Origin: an uncultured Alphaproteobacteria bacterium
GTDB taxonomy: Bacteria > Pseudomonadota > Alphaproteobacteria > HIMB59 > GCA-002718135
Assembly: GCA_902621165.1 (NCBI GenBank)
Contig: CACNKX010000003.1
Coordinates: forward strand, 1-64,000
Length of the DNA: 64,000 nt
Direction: 5' to 3'
A program made the translations under genes and the position numbers. The notes under the pieces are model-generated. The model had not been told where the DNA came from, did not search any database, and saw only the letters and a list, made by a program, of their open reading frames with translations. Positions within the stretch are counted from its first letter, which is position 1. Every line of letters begins with the position of its first letter. Shown here one piece after another: positions 56,486 to 63,958 of the stretch.

Positions 56486-57219
56486 TAAGTAGCTCTACCT
56501 CCACTCAAGTCAAAAGTTGATCCAGTGGTATAAGAATTTTCTTCAGAAGACATCCATGCAACTAAAGAAGCTAATTCTTCTACTAACACAAATCTATTTC
56601 TTGGAATTTTTGATAACATATAATCAATATGTTCTTGTGTAATTTGATCAAAAATACGCGTCTTAGCAGGTGCAGGGGTAACACAATTAACTGAAATGTT
56701 ATTTTCAGCTAATTCTTTTCCTAAAGATTTAGTAAGTGCAATAACTCCAGCTTTTGCTGCGCTATAAGGCATTGCATTAGGATTACCCTCCTTACCAGCT
56801 ATCGAGGAAATATTAACGATACGTCCATAATTATTTTTGATAAAATGAGGAACTATAGTTTTACAGCAATAAAATACTCCAGTTAGATCTATGTCTATAA
56901 CTTTTTGCCATTCCTCAAGTGGATAATCCCATGTCTTAAAATTTGGTCCAGCTATTCCTGCATTATTTATTAAAATATCAATTTTGTTTTCATGTGTAAG
57001 ACTTTCAGCAAATGCATTCTCTACACTTTTATAATTTGAAACATCAACTTCGATTTTTTGAGTATTTTTTAGATCAACTTTATTTAAATATTCTTTATCT
57101 TTATCCCATATTAGTACTCTTGCACCTGACTCTATAAATCTTTTTGTAATTGCTAACCCAAAACCTTGCGCTCCACCCGTTACAATTGCTACTCTATTTT
57201 CTAAATTAATTTTATTCAT
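56482..57219 (-). CDS. SDR dehydrogenase, 2-keto-3-deoxy-L-rhamnonate dehydrogenase-like
   Basis: Short-chain dehydrogenase of 245 residues. The cofactor motif is TGGAQGFG near residue 15, NNAGI follows near 87, and the active site has S-AGKEGNPNAMPYSAAK with the YxxxK pair. KEGNP and the C-terminal SGGRATY are, from memory, the hallmarks of LRA5-type enzymes that oxidise 2-keto-3-deoxy-L-rhamnonate at C4. This matches the rhamnonate dehydratase at 44149-45333. It follows the peroxiredoxin gene with a TAATG overlap. Other keto-sugar dehydrogenase roles are possible. Confidence 0.85.
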   Translation of the reverse strand: MNKINLENRVAIVTGGAQGFGLAITKRFIESGARVLIWDKDKEYLNKVDLKNTQKIEVDVSNYKSVENAFAESLTHENKIDILINNAGIAGPNFKTWDYPLEEWQKVIDIDLTGVFYCCKTIVPHFIKNNYGRIVNISSIAGKEGNPNAMPYSAAKAGVIALTKSLGKELAENNISVNCVTPAPAKTRIFDQITQEHIDYMLSKIPRNRFVLVEELASLVAWMSSEENSYTTGSTFDLSGGRATY

Positions 57220-57692
57220 TAGATTTGTTCTAAAATATATTCAGCTGAACTAACACGGTATTCACCATCATTTTCAATAAACTTGTTTATAATCATATTA
57301 TTCTCAATGATCATGGCAAACCTTCGACACCTAAAACCCATATAATTTTTTGTCTTATCAGATAGCAAGTCAAAATATTTTGTAATCTCAGCATTTCCAT
57401 CCGCAATTCCATTGATTATTTCTCCGTTTGAATAACTCAATAACCAAGATTTCATCACATGTTCATCATTTACAGATAAACAGTAAATGCCATCAATTTT
57501 TTTATTTATAAATGAATTATATAATTTTATATAACCTGGAAGATGTTTCTCAGAACAAGTTGGCGTAAATGCTCCAGGCACACCAAATAGGATAATTTTT
57601 TTATTTATAAATTCATTTTTTAATGAAGATACTGATGAAACACCTTTTTTAATAATAGGCACATTAAAATCATCAATATTCATGTTTATCAT
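57219..57692 (-). CDS. Peroxiredoxin, Prx5/AhpE-like (glutaredoxin type)
   Basis: Thiol peroxidase of 157 residues. The peroxidatic cysteine is in FGVPGAFTPTCSEKHLPGY, the typical Prx5 motif, and RCRRFAMIIE supplies the conserved arginine. No signal peptide, so cytoplasmic. It overlaps dsbD (ATGA) and the SDR gene. It removes hydrogen peroxide or alkyl peroxides. Confidence 0.9.
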   Translation of the reverse strand: MINMNIDDFNVPIIKKGVSSVSSLKNEFINKKIILFGVPGAFTPTCSEKHLPGYIKLYNSFINKKIDGIYCLSVNDEHVMKSWLLSYSNGEIINGIADGNAEITKYFDLLSDKTKNYMGFRCRRFAMIIENNMIINKFIENDGEYRVSSAEYILEQI

Positions 57693-59746
57693 TTAATTTT
57701 ATTATATGTTTCAAATATTTGTTTCTCAGTCAATATTTCATTCATTACTATGCCTTCAGGAAACTTTGAAGAATAAAATGCATTAAAAGGTATGCCAAAT
57801 TTATTGTATTTTTTTAAAAATTTATTTATTTTTTCATTTGGTTGTGTCCAATCAGCTTTTATCAATGTCACCTCTTGTGAATCAAAAAAATCTGAAACTG
57901 TTTTTGAATTTAAAACATTAATTTTATTAAACTTACAGGTAATGCACCAATCTGCCGTTATATCTAAAAAAACAATTTCATTATTAGCTATTATTTCAGG
58001 AATACTTTTGGAATTAAAATCTAACCAATTATTACTTGCATAATTTTCTTCATTAATTTTTTGAAAAGAATTTAAATACGGAGTTAAAAAGAAAATAATT
58101 ATTAAAGAAATAATTAAGGGAGTTTGATAAATTCTAAATTTTAAAATTGCTGATATTAAGATCAATAAAACAGTAAATGTAACTATAAAAAAATAATTGA
58201 AATAATTATTTAATATACTTAAAAGCCAAACAATTGTTATGAATAATAAAATAGATAAAAAATATTTAAAATAAATCATCCATTTTCCAGATCGAGGTAA
58301 GAAGGAAATCAAACCTGGAAAAAAAGCTATAATCAAATAAGGTAAGCTCATTCCTATACCCATAAAAAAGAATATTAAAAATAGATATGTTGTTGATTGA
58401 GTAAAAGCAGCAGTTACAGCTGTTCCTAGATAAGGTGCAGAACATGGTGTAGCAAGTAGTGTAGCAAAAAAACCATTAAAAAAATTCTTTGTATAAAAAT
58501 TATTACCTGAATTTAAAATTTTTGATGAAAATAAAAAACTTGGTAAATATATTTGGAAAAGACCAAGAGTGTTCAAGAAGAACATTGATATAATAGTTAA
58601 AATAAACATTAAAAAGTATGGTTCTTGAAATTGCATACCCCAAGATATTGAAATATTGATTTGTTTAAGAATAGCAAAAAATGAACCAAGTATTAGAAAA
58701 GAAGTAATAATACCTAATACAGTTATAAAAAAACTACTTTTTATCTTTTTATCTTCAGTATTAATTACTGATAATAATTTTAAAGATAACACTGGAAATA
58801 CACATGGCATAAGATTTAAAATAAACCCACCTAATAGTGAAATTAGGAGTAAGTATAAAAGACTATTGTTTGTAGAAATATTTTTATCTACATTTTCAAT
58901 TTCTACATTTTTTTCAAATTTAAAACTGTGGTTATTATCGTAAAAAAATATTTCAATTGGAAACTTTTTTTCATTAAATTGATCTAATTTAAAATTAAAA
59001 GAGGTTTTTAATTTTTGAAAATCAAGGGAATAATTATTTATTGGTTCTACAACTGGCAATCCAAATGGTGTGTGGATAAAAATTTTTGGATCATCAAAAT
59101 AAGAACTAGTTGATATTTCTATATCAAAAATAACGTCATTATTATTTTGAATAGCATTAAATGAGAAATTAGAAATAGGTGTAAAATCAATATTATTATT
59201 TAATGTGGTAGATAAAACTTTTTCAATTTCAAAAAAATAATCTGTGTATTCACCATCTCCAGATGGTAAGTCTAAAAATATATCCGCATTACCTGGAATG
59301 CAAATATCTCTACAAACTAAATAATTAATATTTAAATTTAAATTTGTTTGTTTTTGATTATCTTTAATATCAACAATCAAAGGGAATATAACTTTATCTT
59401 TATATCCAATTGATTTTAATCCTAGTATTTCAAATTCTAATGGTTCTGGCCATAATATTTTAATATCTTTCACATTTGATGAATTGTTCCATATAATTTT
59501 TTGAGGAAAACCTCCTCCTCCAGGAGATTTCCAATATGTTTTCCATTCTTCTTCTAGTTCATATTCTAATGCTAAAATTAATTGATTATTATTATTTGAA
59601 GCAGTCATTGGTGAAATTAATCTAACTTTTGATTTTTCACTAATTGCCCAATCTGAAGATAAAGAGTATCCAGCTGTGCTAAATAGTCCAAGAGCAAATA
59701 TTATTGCAATTTTTAACAGATTTATAACTTTAATTACCTTGTCCAT
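57689..59746 (-). CDS. dsbD: Thiol:disulfide interchange protein DsbD
   Basis: Carries reducing power from cytoplasm to periplasm, 685 residues. A signal peptide is followed by the periplasmic alpha domain (about 25-280) with the cysteine pair YLVCRDICIPG. The central eight-helix CcdA-like domain has LMPCVFPVLSL and ATPCSAPYLG. The C-terminal thioredoxin domain has the active site ADWCITCKFNK. It is divergent from algH and first in a dsbD-peroxiredoxin-SDR string. It may reduce the DsbA-like protein at 25453-26064 or cytochrome c maturation factors. Confidence 0.93.
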   Translation of the reverse strand: MDKVIKVINLLKIAIIFALGLFSTAGYSLSSDWAISEKSKVRLISPMTASNNNNQLILALEYELEEEWKTYWKSPGGGGFPQKIIWNNSSNVKDIKILWPEPLEFEILGLKSIGYKDKVIFPLIVDIKDNQKQTNLNLNINYLVCRDICIPGNADIFLDLPSGDGEYTDYFFEIEKVLSTTLNNNIDFTPISNFSFNAIQNNNDVIFDIEISTSSYFDDPKIFIHTPFGLPVVEPINNYSLDFQKLKTSFNFKLDQFNEKKFPIEIFFYDNNHSFKFEKNVEIENVDKNISTNNSLLYLLLISLLGGFILNLMPCVFPVLSLKLLSVINTEDKKIKSSFFITVLGIITSFLILGSFFAILKQINISISWGMQFQEPYFLMFILTIISMFFLNTLGLFQIYLPSFLFSSKILNSGNNFYTKNFFNGFFATLLATPCSAPYLGTAVTAAFTQSTTYLFLIFFFMGIGMSLPYLIIAFFPGLISFLPRSGKWMIYFKYFLSILLFITIVWLLSILNNYFNYFFIVTFTVLLILISAILKFRIYQTPLIISLIIIFFLTPYLNSFQKINEENYASNNWLDFNSKSIPEIIANNEIVFLDITADWCITCKFNKINVLNSKTVSDFFDSQEVTLIKADWTQPNEKINKFLKKYNKFGIPFNAFYSSKFPEGIVMNEILTEKQIFETYNKIK

Positions 59747-59803
59747 ATAAAATAAATCAATACAATATTGAAAAATATAAATTAACGCGAATATATATAC
59801 TAT

Positions 59804-60355
59804 ATGAATTTAACTGGTCAGTTCTTAATTTCAATGCCTTCGTTAGAAGATGATAGATTTGAAAAAACGGTTATTTATATGTGTGCTCACTCAAAAGATG
59901 GGGCTATGGGTATAATAATCAACAAAAAAATTGATTATGATCTTTACCCTGATTTACTTGAACAACTAGGTATAGACAAACCTTTAGAAGATAAGAAACT
60001 ATACATTCGCTATGGTGGTCCTGTTGAAAGTGGCAGGGGGTTTGTTTTACATTCTGACGAAGTTATTCAAAAAGAAACCTTAACAATAGATAAAGGGGTG
60101 GCGTTGACTAGTACTTCAGAATTTTTTGAAGACCTTTCTAAAGGCAATGGTCCAAAAAATAGTATTCTAGCTCTTGGATATGCGGGATGGGGTCCGGGAC
60201 AAATTGAAAAGGAATTAGCGTCAAATAGTTGGATGACGCTAAAAACAAATAGTGATTTTATTTTTGATGAAAAAGTTAACAATAAATGGAATGATGCATT
60301 TAATTTGTTAGGAATAGATGCAAGTAAACTTTCAATATTTTCAGGTAGTTGTTAA
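59804..60355 (+). CDS. YqgE/AlgH family protein
   Basis: Protein of 183 residues of the UPF0301 (YqgE/AlgH) family. LTGQFLISMPSLEDDRFEKTV at the N-terminus and GAMGIIINK, RYGGPVE and GYAGWGPGQIE after it are strong family markers. Its molecular function is not settled; in Pseudomonas the homologue affects alginate and other regulation. It ends next to a convergent small gene and its transcript probably stops at the hairpin at 60566-60602. Confidence 0.92.
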   Translation: MNLTGQFLISMPSLEDDRFEKTVIYMCAHSKDGAMGIIINKKIDYDLYPDLLEQLGIDKPLEDKKLYIRYGGPVESGRGFVLHSDEVIQKETLTIDKGVALTSTSEFFEDLSKGNGPKNSILALGYAGWGPGQIEKELASNSWMTLKTNSDFIFDEKVNNKWNDAFNLLGIDASKLSIFSGSC

Positions 60356-60547
60356 TTATAGAATAATATCAAAAATCCTTTCCTTATCTTTTTCTAAAAC
60401 TTTTTTTATTTTAAACTTTGTAGTTTTTGCAAGTTTAACACCTTTATTAGTAACAAATGATTTCATTTTTATTACCTCTTTTTCAGGCATTTTTCTTTCA
60501 TATTTTAAAATATGCTTCTTTCCATTAATCATAAAAGCTGTCTTCAT
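60356..60547 (-). CDS. Small basic protein, 63 residues, unknown
   Basis: A lysine-rich protein without membrane segment or recognised domain (MKTAFMINGKKHILK at the start). The evidence that it is real is a strong AAGGAG about 7 bases before its ATG, and its place directly after the amt gene on the same strand, at a distance of 60 bases. Its stop abuts algH. It may be translated from amt read-through or from its own promoter. No homologue is recognised. Confidence 0.6.
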   Translation of the reverse strand: MKTAFMINGKKHILKYERKMPEKEVIKMKSFVTNKGVKLAKTTKFKIKKVLEKDKERIFDIIL

Positions 60548-60565
60548 ATTTTATCTCCTTTATTT

Positions 60566-60602
60566 TTAAGAGAGGTAAGATTACCTCTCTTAATTTTTTT
60601 TT
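60566..60602 (+). terminator. Strong terminator hairpin after algH
   Basis: A perfect twelve-base stem (60566-60577 with 60582-60593) around an AGAT loop is followed by nine T on the plus strand. It should end the algH message, about 210 bases past its stop codon. On the minus strand it lies between amt and the 63-residue gene but is followed by A-rich sequence, so it is not a standard terminator for amt. Confidence 0.75.
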
Positions 60603-60607
60603 AAGTA

Positions 60608-61894
60608 TTAGTCTCTAATTGAATAAGCTACAACTCCAACCTCAGCTTTATCAGTGCCAAGTTTTTCGGCTTCTTCACTAATTCTTAATCCCATAATATT
60701 TTTAATTAGATATATTACAATATATGAGAAAACAAAAACAAAGATACACACTGAAGCAACACCCAATAATTGAATTGAGTATGATGCATCAGGATTAGTT
60801 AGAGGGACAACTAATGTTCCCCAAATACCAGCAAACATATGTACAGGTATTGCACCAACAACATCATCTAGTTTTAATGAGTTTAAGAAGTTAGTTCCAT
60901 AATACATTATTACTCCACCAACTGCTCCAATTCCAATTGCAAGCAATGGACTAGGCATCAAAGGCTCAGCTGTTATTGAAACTAAACCTGCAAGAGCTCC
61001 ATTAAGCATCATAACAATATCAGTTTTGCCACCAATCAATCTTGTTATTGCGGCACCAGCCATACATCCACCACAAGCTGCAAGTTGTGTATTCATGAAA
61101 ATTTTTGACATTGCAGTTGCGTCTTCATAAGAACCTAATGCAAGTTGGGATCCACCATTAAAGCCATACCACCCCATCCATAAAATAAATGTTCCTAATG
61201 TAACTAAAGGAATGGATGATGGAGCAAATGGAGCCATATTAGCTGGTTCTCCACTTGCACTAAATCTTCCAAGTCTTGGACCTAAAAGAATTACTCCTGC
61301 TAAAGCTGCAGAACCACCACAAGCGTGAACTAATGTAGAGCCAGCAAAATCTGCAAATCCTAGGGCGTCTAGCCATCCTCCACCCCATTCCCAACCCATT
61401 TGAATTGGATAAATTACTCCTCCAAGCACTGCTGCAAATGTAAAGAAAGGCCAAATTTTTATTCGCTCTGCTACAGCACCTGATACAATAGACACAGTAG
61501 CACAAACAAATAAAGCTTGAAAAAACCAGTCCGAAGCATCTGAGTAACCTGTTTCCATAGAAGTATTATCAGTCCATATGGATGGTGTACCAATATAGCC
61601 TCCTTCAGGGACAGAATATCCTAGATTGTATCCAATTAAATAGAAAACAATTGAAACTATTGCGAATTTTCCAATATTTTTAGCAGCAATAGTTGATACA
61701 CTTCTGGTGGTAACAAGGCCTGATTCTAAAAATAGAAATCCTGCAGCCATCCACATGACTAAGAAACCACAAACTAAAAAAGAAAATGTATTAAATATAT
61801 ATGCTACTTCTGCATCAACCTCTGCTCTCACAGAAGAACTTAGCAACAAAATAAAAGAGAAAATTGTAAAAAGACTAAAAAATTTTTTATACAT
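60608..61894 (-). CDS. amt: Ammonium transporter (copy 2, riboswitch-controlled)
   Basis: Inner-membrane ammonium channel of 428 residues with a cleavable-looking signal peptide (FSLFTIFSFILLLSSSVRA) and about eleven helices. The pore motifs DFAGSTLVHACGGSAAL, GWYGFNGGS and AIPVHMFAGIWGT contain the conserved Asp and paired His. The cytoplasmic tail ends RISEEAEKLGTDK, used for control by GlnK-type proteins. The start is ATG 61894, with GGAG six bases upstream; the ATG at 61906 overlaps that ribosome site. The leader carries two glutamine aptamers, so transport is probably tuned to cell glutamine. The protein is a close paralogue of the one at 62645-63931. Confidence 0.94.
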   Translation of the reverse strand: MYKKFFSLFTIFSFILLLSSSVRAEVDAEVAYIFNTFSFLVCGFLVMWMAAGFLFLESGLVTTRSVSTIAAKNIGKFAIVSIVFYLIGYNLGYSVPEGGYIGTPSIWTDNTSMETGYSDASDWFFQALFVCATVSIVSGAVAERIKIWPFFTFAAVLGGVIYPIQMGWEWGGGWLDALGFADFAGSTLVHACGGSAALAGVILLGPRLGRFSASGEPANMAPFAPSSIPLVTLGTFILWMGWYGFNGGSQLALGSYEDATAMSKIFMNTQLAACGGCMAGAAITRLIGGKTDIVMMLNGALAGLVSITAEPLMPSPLLAIGIGAVGGVIMYYGTNFLNSLKLDDVVGAIPVHMFAGIWGTLVVPLTNPDASYSIQLLGVASVCIFVFVFSYIVIYLIKNIMGLRISEEAEKLGTDKAEVGVVAYSIRD

Positions 61895-61896
61895 TA

Positions 61897-61985
61897 TTAA
61901 CTCCATATAAAATTATAGACACATAACTAACCTTATAATTATGCATTGCATCATGCTTAGCTATGGAAATTAATTACTAAGATCC
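61897..61985 (-). promoter_or_regulatory. Expression platform between riboswitch and amt start
   Basis: In these 89 bases two alternative pairings can be drawn. Minus-strand UUCCAUA (61968-61962) can pair with UAUGGAG (61907-61901), which includes the ribosome site of amt, in six Watson-Crick pairs and one G-U. CTTAG (61981-61977) can pair with CTAAG (61960-61956), looping out the UUCCAUA. No T-run is present, so control of translation rather than of termination is favoured. The 12-base element AGCTAAGCATGA (61962-61951) recurs in the other amt leader. Confidence 0.45.
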
Positions 61986-62035
61986 GCGTTCCTTCGGGTA
62001 TACCTACTTCCGATTTGCAAGCTGCAAATTGAACG
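61986..62035 (-). promoter_or_regulatory. Glutamine riboswitch aptamer (glnA motif), copy B
   Basis: Read on the minus strand: P1 CGUUC (62035-62031), then a hairpin AUUUGCA/UGCAAAU as P2, the invariant core CGGAAGUAG (62012-62004), a short GG/CC P3, then CGAAGGAACGC (61996-61986) whose GAACG closes P1. This order of conserved segments is that of the glnA RNA motif, a glutamine-binding aptamer. It lies about 90 bases before the amt start. Confidence 0.88.
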
Positions 62036-62052
62036 ATTTTATAACTTTGCAT

Positions 62053-62103
62053 GCGTTCCTTCGACTTTCGTCTACTTCCGTCGCTCTAAAAGAGTGATGA
62101 ACG
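62053..62103 (-). promoter_or_regulatory. Glutamine riboswitch aptamer (glnA motif), copy A
   Basis: Read on the minus strand: P1 CGUUC (62103-62099), a P2 with CUC/GAG arms, the core ACGGAAGUAG (core CGGAAGUAG at 62080-62072), P3 GAC-GAAA-GUC with a GAAA tetraloop, then CGAAGGAACGC (62063-62053) closing P1. The core and the 3-prime segment are identical to copy B, while P2 and P3 differ in sequence but keep pairing. That pattern is expected of a functional RNA fold. It begins right at the predicted transcription start. Confidence 0.9.
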
Positions 62104-62111
62104 TGATTTGA

Positions 62112-62139
62112 CTTATAACTATAATTCGGAAAGTATCAA
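62112..62139 (-). promoter_or_regulatory. Predicted promoter of the amt leader
   Basis: On the minus strand TTGATA (62139-62134) and TATAAG (62117-62112) are separated by 16 bases, close to the sigma-70 consensus. Transcription would begin near 62105, one or two bases before the first riboswitch helix, which supports both calls. Confidence 0.6.
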
Positions 62140-62171
62140 TAAATAGTATTAAAATTAATTATTAAATCAAA

Positions 62172-62546
62172 TTAATTTTCTAGCCTCATTTTATTAAAAA
62201 ATGTGCCTTCTTTTTTTAACCAACCATTAATCATATCAAGAAAATTATTACTTAAGTAGTAATTCTTAATTCTTTTATCAGATTTACTTTGTTCTTTTAC
62301 AAATATATTTTTTTCCAAGGCTTCGTTTAAAATTGATTGAATAGAAGATCTAGAACCAATTGACTTAGGTATATTTGCGCAAATTGTTTCAAATGAAATT
62401 CCATTTAATCTATTGTTTTCATAGATCTCTAGAGAAATAACGTGATGCAAAATTGATTTAAATAAAAATTTTGAAACGTAATCTTCTGAAAAAAAGCTTG
62501 AATATATGTTTCTTTTTTTTTCTTTAATAATTTCTGTTTCAGTCAT
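62172..62546 (-). CDS. Winged-helix-like DNA-binding protein, hypothetical
   Basis: Protein of 124 residues. The middle part (about 20-110) has helix spacing like a MarR-type winged helix: FLFKSILHHVISLEIYENN, then SRSSIQSILNEALEKNIF as a possible recognition helix and KRIKNYYLSNNF as the wing. The start at 62546 is set by GGGAGG directly upstream; a GTG four codons before overlaps that site. It lies between the two amt genes on the same strand, so regulation of nitrogen genes is plausible but unproven. No exact family was recognised. Confidence 0.6.
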   Translation of the reverse strand: MTETEIIKEKKRNIYSSFFSEDYVSKFLFKSILHHVISLEIYENNRLNGISFETICANIPKSIGSRSSIQSILNEALEKNIFVKEQSKSDKRIKNYYLSNNFLDMINGWLKKEGTFFNKMRLEN

Positions 62547-62573
62547 TTGACCTCCCACTAATGTTTAAGAGTT

Positions 62574-62601
62574 TGGGAGAGCAAATGCTCTCCCATTTTT
62601 T
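62574..62601 (+). terminator. Terminator-like hairpin 3-prime of amt copy 1
   Basis: A perfect nine-base stem TGGGAGAGC/GCTCTCCCA (62574-62582 with 62587-62595) around AAAT is followed by six T on the plus strand. No plus-strand gene ends before it. Read on the minus strand it lies between amt and the winged-helix gene, preceded by the A-run. It could block antisense transcription into amt or protect the amt mRNA end. Confidence 0.55.
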
Positions 62602-62639
62602 AGTGACCAACTATAAGGAGTTGATGTGCTAATCACTAA
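62600..62639 (-). other. Two-step inverted repeat directly after the amt copy 1 stop
   Basis: The outer arms TTAGTGA/TCACTAA (62600-62606 with 62633-62639) enclose inner arms CAACT/AGTTG (62608-62612 with 62619-62623). It starts 5 bases past the amt stop on the minus strand. The two stacked stems would form a structured 3-prime end for the amt mRNA. Its function is unknown. Confidence 0.45.
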
Positions 62640-62644
62640 ATTCA

Positions 62645-63931
62645 TTAGTCTCTGATGCTGTAAGCCATAACACCTACTTCAGATTTATCAGTACCAAGTT
62701 TTTCAGCTTCTTCACTGATTCTAATACCAAATAACATTTTCATAATGTACCAAATGATAAATGATACGACAAAAACGAAGACGTTAATTGCTACTATTCC
62801 GTAAAGTTGAGCTCCAAAACTTGCTGCGCTGTTTGAAATTGGAACTACTAATGTTCCAAAAATTCCGGCAAAACCGTGTACAGGAATTGCTCCAACAACA
62901 TCATCAATTTTAAAGGAAATTAAAAGTCTTGTTCCATAGAAGACAATTAATCCACCAATTGCACCAATTATCACTGCTAAGAATGGAGAAGGAGCTAAAG
63001 GTTCTGCAGTAATTGCTACTAAACCACCTAATGCTCCGTTAAGCATCATAACAACATCTGTTTTACCAGTTACTAGTCTTGAAATTACTGCACAAGCCAT
63101 TACACCTGCACCAGCTGCCAAGTTAGTATTAATATATATTGTTGCTACTGCTGTAACATCATCAAATGTACCCATTGCAAGTTGTGATCCACCATTAAAT
63201 CCGAACCATCCGAGCCACAGGATAAATACACCAAGAGTTGCAAGAGGTATTGAAGAATTTGCAAAAGGTTCCATTGGAGCTGCTTCACCACTATCAGTAA
63301 ATCTTCCTAATCTTGGACCTAATAAAATTGCACCAGCGAGTGCTGCTGCTGCTCCTGCACTATGTACTAGAGTTGAACCAGCAAAATCTGAGAAACCAGC
63401 TTCCGCTAAGTATCCTCCACCCCACTGCCAACCCATTTCGATTGGATAAATGAAACCAGTTAATAAAGCACAAAAGATAAAGAATGGCCAAATTTTGATT
63501 CTTTCAGCTAGTGTTCCAGATACAATTGAGCATGTTGTTGCACAAAATACCATCTGAAAGAACCAGTCAGAACCATCTGAATAACCTGTATCAAGAGCGC
63601 TACCATCACTCCAAGGAAGTGGAGATCCGATAAAACCACCTGCCGGGATGCCATATGCCATATTGTATCCAACTAACCAGAACATTAAACCAGCTATTGA
63701 ATATAAGCCTATATTTTTTGCAGCAATTGTTGCTACACTTTTGGACGTAACAAGTCCTGATTCAAGCATTGCAAATCCTGCTGCCATCCACATGACTAAG
63801 AACCCAGATACAAGAAATAGGAATGTATTTAAAATGTATTGCACTTCACCATCAACTTCGGCTCTTGCATATGAACTAAAGAGCATAAAGACGGCAAGAA
63901 TGCTAATGAAATATATAGATTTTTTTAACAT
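62645..63931 (-). CDS. amt: Ammonium transporter (copy 1)
   Basis: Inner-membrane ammonium channel of 428 residues, the same length as its paralogue at 60608-61894. The signal peptide is at about 1-23 (ending SSYARA). Pore motifs are DFAGSTLVHSAGAAAAL, GWFGFNGGS and AIPVHGFAGIFGT, and the regulatory tail ends RISEEAEKLGTDK. The start is ATG 63931, with GGAGG (63936-63940) four bases upstream; the ATG at 63961 falls in a leader hairpin. Its leader continues past the window and may also carry a riboswitch. Confidence 0.94.
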   Translation of the reverse strand: MLKKSIYFISILAVFMLFSSYARAEVDGEVQYILNTFLFLVSGFLVMWMAAGFAMLESGLVTSKSVATIAAKNIGLYSIAGLMFWLVGYNMAYGIPAGGFIGSPLPWSDGSALDTGYSDGSDWFFQMVFCATTCSIVSGTLAERIKIWPFFIFCALLTGFIYPIEMGWQWGGGYLAEAGFSDFAGSTLVHSAGAAAALAGAILLGPRLGRFTDSGEAAPMEPFANSSIPLATLGVFILWLGWFGFNGGSQLAMGTFDDVTAVATIYINTNLAAGAGVMACAVISRLVTGKTDVVMMLNGALGGLVAITAEPLAPSPFLAVIIGAIGGLIVFYGTRLLISFKIDDVVGAIPVHGFAGIFGTLVVPISNSAASFGAQLYGIVAINVFVFVVSFIIWYIMKMLFGIRISEEAEKLGTDKSEVGVMAYSIRD

Positions 63932-63958
63932 TAATCCTCCATTATAAATTTCACAGTA

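Noticed and set aside
60318-60569. Plus-strand open frame of 83 codons overlapping the end of algH.
   Set aside because: It starts within algH, has no ribosome site, and is opposite a minus-strand frame that has a strong one.
61897-61953. Short open frame ATGATGCAATGC in the amt leader as a possible leader peptide.
   Set aside because: It has about 13 codons, no ribosome site, and is not kept in the other amt leader despite the shared 12-mer next to it.
61950-62110. Paired segments GCGTTCCTTCG and CTACTTCCG first looked like a plus-strand tandem DNA repeat or a broken tRNA.
   Set aside because: Read on the minus strand they are the conserved parts of two glnA aptamers, which explains spacing, pairing and position.
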